Virus record (IMG/VR): IMGVR_UViG_3300025701_001509
Span: 1 to 24,218 of that record
Length of the DNA stretch: 24,218 nt
Strand: one strand, 5' to 3'
Source of the DNA: a virus
The stretch's first letter is position 1. Each line of letters begins with the position of its first letter. Made by a program: the position numbers and the translations under genes. Positions 21,505 to 24,218 of this stretch are shown piece after piece. The notes below the pieces were generated by a model. It saw nothing but the letters and a program-made list of their open reading frames with translations, made no database searches and had not been told where the DNA came from.

Positions 21505-22409
21505 TAATTAGGATCTCCAAATGGATTATTTTCTGAGAAGTCTAAGAAATCTGTTGTTTCAGTGTCAAAGAAATCGTTTTGTTCATTATTTGAAAGATTA
21601 TTTAGTTCAGAAACACTTAATACTGTAAGATCTGAATCAATTAAAGCTCCGTCCCATGTGGTCCCTCTACCACTAATAGTAATTGTTCTTCCAGCAGCAA
21701 ACGTATGATAATTACCATCATCAGCACCAACATGCGCTAAGTATAATAAGTTATCACTATCAGAATATTTTACAACTTCTCCAGATACTATTACACCATC
21801 ACTTAAAGTCATACTAGCGGTATGACCAGGAACAGTAGCAATTGAATCTGAATCTAATGTAAGAATATATTGATAAGTGAAATCAGTTTCAATATCATCT
21901 ATTGCTGCAATTCCAGTATCCAAATCTTCACCAGTATATTCAAACAAAGTACAACGTAATTTAAATACGTTTAAGTTTGCAATCTGATAAAATGGCATCT
22001 CATGTTCAACATGAGTAATTTGGAAAGTAGAATTAGAAAGAGGTAAGTAAATTAAATCACCTTCGCGAGGTCTTTCACTTTCAATATCATTATCATATCT
22101 AGCAACAGTTTGTGTCCATCTACGTCTGGATACTACAAATGTTGCCTCATCTCGTATTTCAACACCGAATCTAGAGAAAAGATCTCCTTCTCCCTCAAAT
22201 CCTTCTATATTGTCGATATACATTTCAACTTTGTAAGCAGAATTGAATGATGATTCAGCATCTTCGCCGAAAATAGTATTTTCATTTACTAAATCACGAG
22301 GAATATAATAAACATCTGATCCATAAATCTTTAAAGATTCTATGACAATGTTTTCATATAGCTCATGTTCAGATTTTACTTTTTCTGAGAAGTAAATATT
22401 ACGTGCCAT
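21504..22409 (-). CDS. 14: Neck protein gp14
   Basis: gp14 with gp13 completes the head after packaging and forms the site for tail attachment. The 301-residue protein (T4: 256) begins MARNIYFSEKVKSEHELYENIVIESLKIYGSDVYYIPRDLV and contains FSRFGVEIRDEATFVVSRRRW (about 80-100) and RPREGDLIYLPLSNSTFQITHVEHEMPFYQIANLNVFKLRCTLFEYTGE (about 114-163), which are family hallmarks. The region from about 185 to 275 is a beta-rich insertion relative to T4, and the C-terminal NNPFGDPN is typical of marine relatives. It begins four bases after gene 13. Confidence 0.95.
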   Translation of the reverse strand: MARNIYFSEKVKSEHELYENIVIESLKIYGSDVYYIPRDLVNENTIFGEDAESSFNSAYKVEMYIDNIEGFEGEGDLFSRFGVEIRDEATFVVSRRRWTQTVARYDNDIESERPREGDLIYLPLSNSTFQITHVEHEMPFYQIANLNVFKLRCTLFEYTGEDLDTGIAAIDDIETDFTYQYILTLDSDSIATVPGHTASMTLSDGVIVSGEVVKYSDSDNLLYLAHVGADDGNYHTFAAGRTITISGRGTTWDGALIDSDLTVLSVSELNNLSNNEQNDFFDTETTDFLDFSENNPFGDPN

Positions 22410-22413
22410 TTAA

Positions 22414-23169
22414 TCATCCCATAAAAAAGTCTGGCGGAAGCTCATGCTCTAGCCGGATCTTTTCTTGTAATTCTTGGATCTCAGCCTGAGCGTCATCAAA
22501 CATTTGTCTTCCGTTGATGATAACTCCTCCGGGTAATTGCATACCTTCAAATTTAATTAAATTCATGCCCCATTGCAATTTAAGTAAAGATGTGGCGTAT
22601 GATTTTAACCACATATCGTTATACACTGATGTAAAAGAATCTGGATCAATTGTTTGATATGTTTCTAAAACAATATAATCATTTTCTTCTAAATCTTTAT
22701 CTTCAATATGACCATAGATATAAAGTCTATTTTGTCTACGTACAAAGTTAACTAGTGGAGCACCATTCAATTTCATATCTAAAGTTGAAAGGTATTGTTG
22801 AATTTGTTCGTAATAAGCCAAATCACCGGCAAATGTCGCGAGATCCCAAATGTCGTTTAAAGCCATTTGATATTTGATATCGAACATATTGCCGGTTTGG
22901 GAAAATGTGGAGTTAACCCTGAACATACTCGACACCGTTTGAATATCACTACTCAAAGTCACGTATTTATTTGTGATGTCGGTTGAGGTCAATTTATGCT
23001 TCAGATATCCCTTTTTAGTGGCATCTGAATGATACTCTTGATAGTATTGAATAGCTTCATCAATACGATCTTCAATTTGATCCTCATCAACATTAATCTC
23101 AATAACAGGTGCGCCTAAGCGCCGTAAGCAATAGTCAATTAATGTTTGTCGAGAGTTCGGGTTAGCCAT
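22414..23169 (-). CDS. 13: Neck protein gp13
   Basis: gp13 is the head-completion protein that binds the portal and carries gp14. The 251-residue protein (T4: 309) has the usual features: an N-terminal helix RQTLIDYCLRRLGAPVIEINVDEDQIEDRIDEAIQYYQEYH, the segment FDIKYQMALNDIW in the middle, and the C-terminal half with DMWLKSYATSLLKLQWGMNLIKFEGMQLPGGVIINGRQMFDDAQ. Marine T4-like gp13 proteins are commonly shorter than that of T4. The ATG has only a weak GGTG site; it follows the fibre gene after four bases and may be coupled to it. Confidence 0.96.
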   Translation of the reverse strand: MANPNSRQTLIDYCLRRLGAPVIEINVDEDQIEDRIDEAIQYYQEYHSDATKKGYLKHKLTSTDITNKYVTLSSDIQTVSSMFRVNSTFSQTGNMFDIKYQMALNDIWDLATFAGDLAYYEQIQQYLSTLDMKLNGAPLVNFVRRQNRLYIYGHIEDKDLEENDYIVLETYQTIDPDSFTSVYNDMWLKSYATSLLKLQWGMNLIKFEGMQLPGGVIINGRQMFDDAQAEIQELQEKIRLEHELPPDFFMG

Positions 23170-23173
23170 TTAA

Positions 23174-24218
23174 TTAAGCACCTGCTCCAATAATTGTTTT
23201 AACAGTAGTACCGGCTGAGTTCTTAATCAACAATGTTGAAGCACTTGCAAGTTCTGTTGAACCAACAGTACCAGCACCAATTGCCATGTTAGTAATAGTA
23301 ATGTTACCACTACCATTAACACCAGTTGTAGAACCAGTGATATCACCACTTAATGTGATGTTACGGCTGTTTACCCATGCTGAAGCAGTGTTTGCATTAC
23401 CAGTTAAATCACCAATAAACGTTGCAGCTTGAATATCAGCTAATGCAAATGAACCATGGCCAGTATTGATTTGTGATGCAGCATCTGGTTCAAGTGTATA
23501 ACCATCGTATGCTTTAAAGATTTGATCTGTAGCATCCCGGAAGAAACCAGCATGAGCATATGTACCACCTTCGTTGTAGTTACCAGCCCAACCAATATCA
23601 ATTGATTGCGTTGGTGAACCAGCAGATTCAGCACCATTCATGTAGATCATGTTATCTGAAACTGAAAGGTTTTCAGCGTTTACAGTTGTGGTAGTACCAT
23701 TAACTTGTAAGTCACCATCAAGCACAACAGCACCAACAACTTCAAGAGTACCACCAATTACTGTGTTACCAGTTGCACCAGCAATAGTGAAGTTGCTATT
23801 AATATCAACATCACCAGTAACATCAAGAGTACCGGTTGTTGCAATATTACCAGATGTATTTGCTACAGTAAATGCACCATCAACATCAATACCACCATCT
23901 AGACTTGCTAGTAGGCTTACATCAAGTGTTGTTACTGTGGCTGCTGCCGCTGTGTTAGCACCTAGGATACCATCCATGTTAGTGAATGTTGCTGTAGTTG
24001 CTGTAAAGTCACCACTTGCATCTAGTACTACTGCACGACTTGCTGTACCATCACTAGCAAAGATTGCTGTGTCAGTTAGGTCAACTGCAACACCAATGCT
24101 TGAACCTTCAGCTGGTGTATGTGTAACAGTAATACCGTTACCACCTGATGCTGCATTTACATAGTTACCAGTTGTGTCTGTACCAAGTGCAACACTGTTA
24201 GCAGCAATAGTTGCTGTT
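23174..24218 (-). CDS. Tail fibre or whisker-like structural protein, C-terminal part
   Basis: The frame is open to the right edge, so the N-terminus lies outside; about 347 residues are visible. The composition is Thr-, Gly-, Asn-, Ala- and Val-rich with many short beta repeats (about 25-27 residues, see repeat feature), and contains DLQVNGTTTTVNAENLSVSDNMIYMNG, a pattern common in tail-fibre-like proteins of marine T4-like phages. It probably folds as an elongated trimeric beta fibre. An ATG at 23977 is internal: the same repeat style continues upstream of it. In T4 the gene before 13 is wac (fibritin whiskers), so a neck-whisker role is an alternative to a host-binding fibre. It has no Cys and few aromatic residues in the visible part. 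Confidence 0.8.
   Translation of the reverse strand, partial: TATIAANSVALGTDTTGNYVNAASGGNGITVTHTPAEGSSIGVAVDLTDTAIFASDGTASRAVVLDASGDFTATTATFTNMDGILGANTAAAATVTTLDVSLLASLDGGIDVDGAFTVANTSGNIATTGTLDVTGDVDINSNFTIAGATGNTVIGGTLEVVGAVVLDGDLQVNGTTTTVNAENLSVSDNMIYMNGAESAGSPTQSIDIGWAGNYNEGGTYAHAGFFRDATDQIFKAYDGYTLEPDAASQINTGHGSFALADIQAATFIGDLTGNANTASAWVNSRNITLSGDITGSTTGVNGSGNITITNMAIGAGTVGSTELASASTLLIKNSAGTTVKTIIGAGA
23696..23887 (-). repeat. Imperfect beta repeats inside the fibre gene
   Basis: Two units of about 25 and 27 residues follow each other: DVDGAFTVANTSGNI... ending GTLDVTG, then DVDINSNFTIAGATGN... ending GTLEVVG, followed by a partial third (AVVLDGDLQVNG). Shared positions are DVD, a F-T-(V/I)-A core, T/S-G-N, and G-T-L-x-V-x-G. 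This is a protein-level repeat; the DNA is also similar. Confidence 0.6.

Noticed and set aside
23649-24164. 171-codon open frame on the plus strand
   Set aside because: It is a shadow of the repetitive Thr/Ala-rich fibre gene on the other strand; no binding site and low-complexity translation.
1-24218. CRISPR arrays, tRNA genes, insertion sequences, integrase or attachment sites
   Set aside because: I found no regularly spaced direct repeats, cloverleaf-like non-coding segments, transposase-like frames or recombinase genes; gaps are all under 170 bases.

Overview
This window is a stretch of a T4-like (Tevenvirinae/Kyanoviridae-type) tailed phage genome. It is AT-rich and tightly packed, and every gene I can support lies on the minus strand, so the transcriptional order runs from position 24218 down to 1. 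Gene content and order match the T4 core as it is arranged in marine T4-like phages: the structural series tail fibre/whisker-13-14-15-16-17-18-19-20-67-(68 position)-21-22-23, then a tail-tube-like protein, uvsY, uvsW, 55, 47, 46, 45, 44, 62 and regA. The host cannot be read from the window. There are no photosynthesis genes, tRNAs, integrase or insertion sequences. The style of the genes (small Hsp20, peroxiredoxin, M15 peptidase, adhesin-like fibre) suggests an aquatic, probably marine, bacterial host.

Layout in transcription order. 24218-23174: 3' part of a repetitive tail-fibre or whisker-like protein. 23169-20450: neck and tail completion proteins gp13, gp14, a small conserved-looking unknown, and gp15. 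20472-18561: terminase small and large subunits. 18487-16191: tail sheath and tail tube. 16128-10955: portal, prohead core proteins, prohead protease, scaffold and major capsid protein, closed by a strong UUCG-loop terminator. 10838-10341: a tail-tube-fold relative at the position usually annotated gp3 in marine T4-like phages. 10314-7921: recombination mediator UvsY, helicase UvsW and an acidic unknown. 7760-5913: late sigma factor gp55, an AbrB-like small protein and nuclease gp47. 5907-1450: gp46, sliding clamp gp45, a small unknown, clamp loader gp44/gp62 and RegA. 1448-1: an accessory tail made of a Prx5-type peroxiredoxin, an Hsp20 chaperone, two small unknowns, and the first codons of a probable M15-family peptidase (endolysin).

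How it works together. gp46/47 process DNA ends, UvsY loads the recombinase, and UvsW resolves branched intermediates. gp45/44/62 form the clamp and loader of the replisome, RegA represses early mRNA translation, and gp55 with the clamp directs the host polymerase to late promoters. Good matches to the late promoter TATAAATA stand before the gp18, gp68-position and gp3-position genes, with a weaker AATAAATA before the peptidase. A near-consensus sigma70 promoter stands before the clamp gene. The capsid is then built from 20, 67, 22, 21 and 23, filled by 16/17 and joined to the tail by 13, 14, 15, 18 and 19.

Most of the window is ordinary T4-like core. The parts worth a second look are the peroxiredoxin-Hsp20 block where T4 has its DNA polymerase gene, several micro-ORFs, a well-formed plus-strand promoter that points antisense to the genes, and a promoter nested in a terminator. 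I do not see a previously undescribed multi-gene system.
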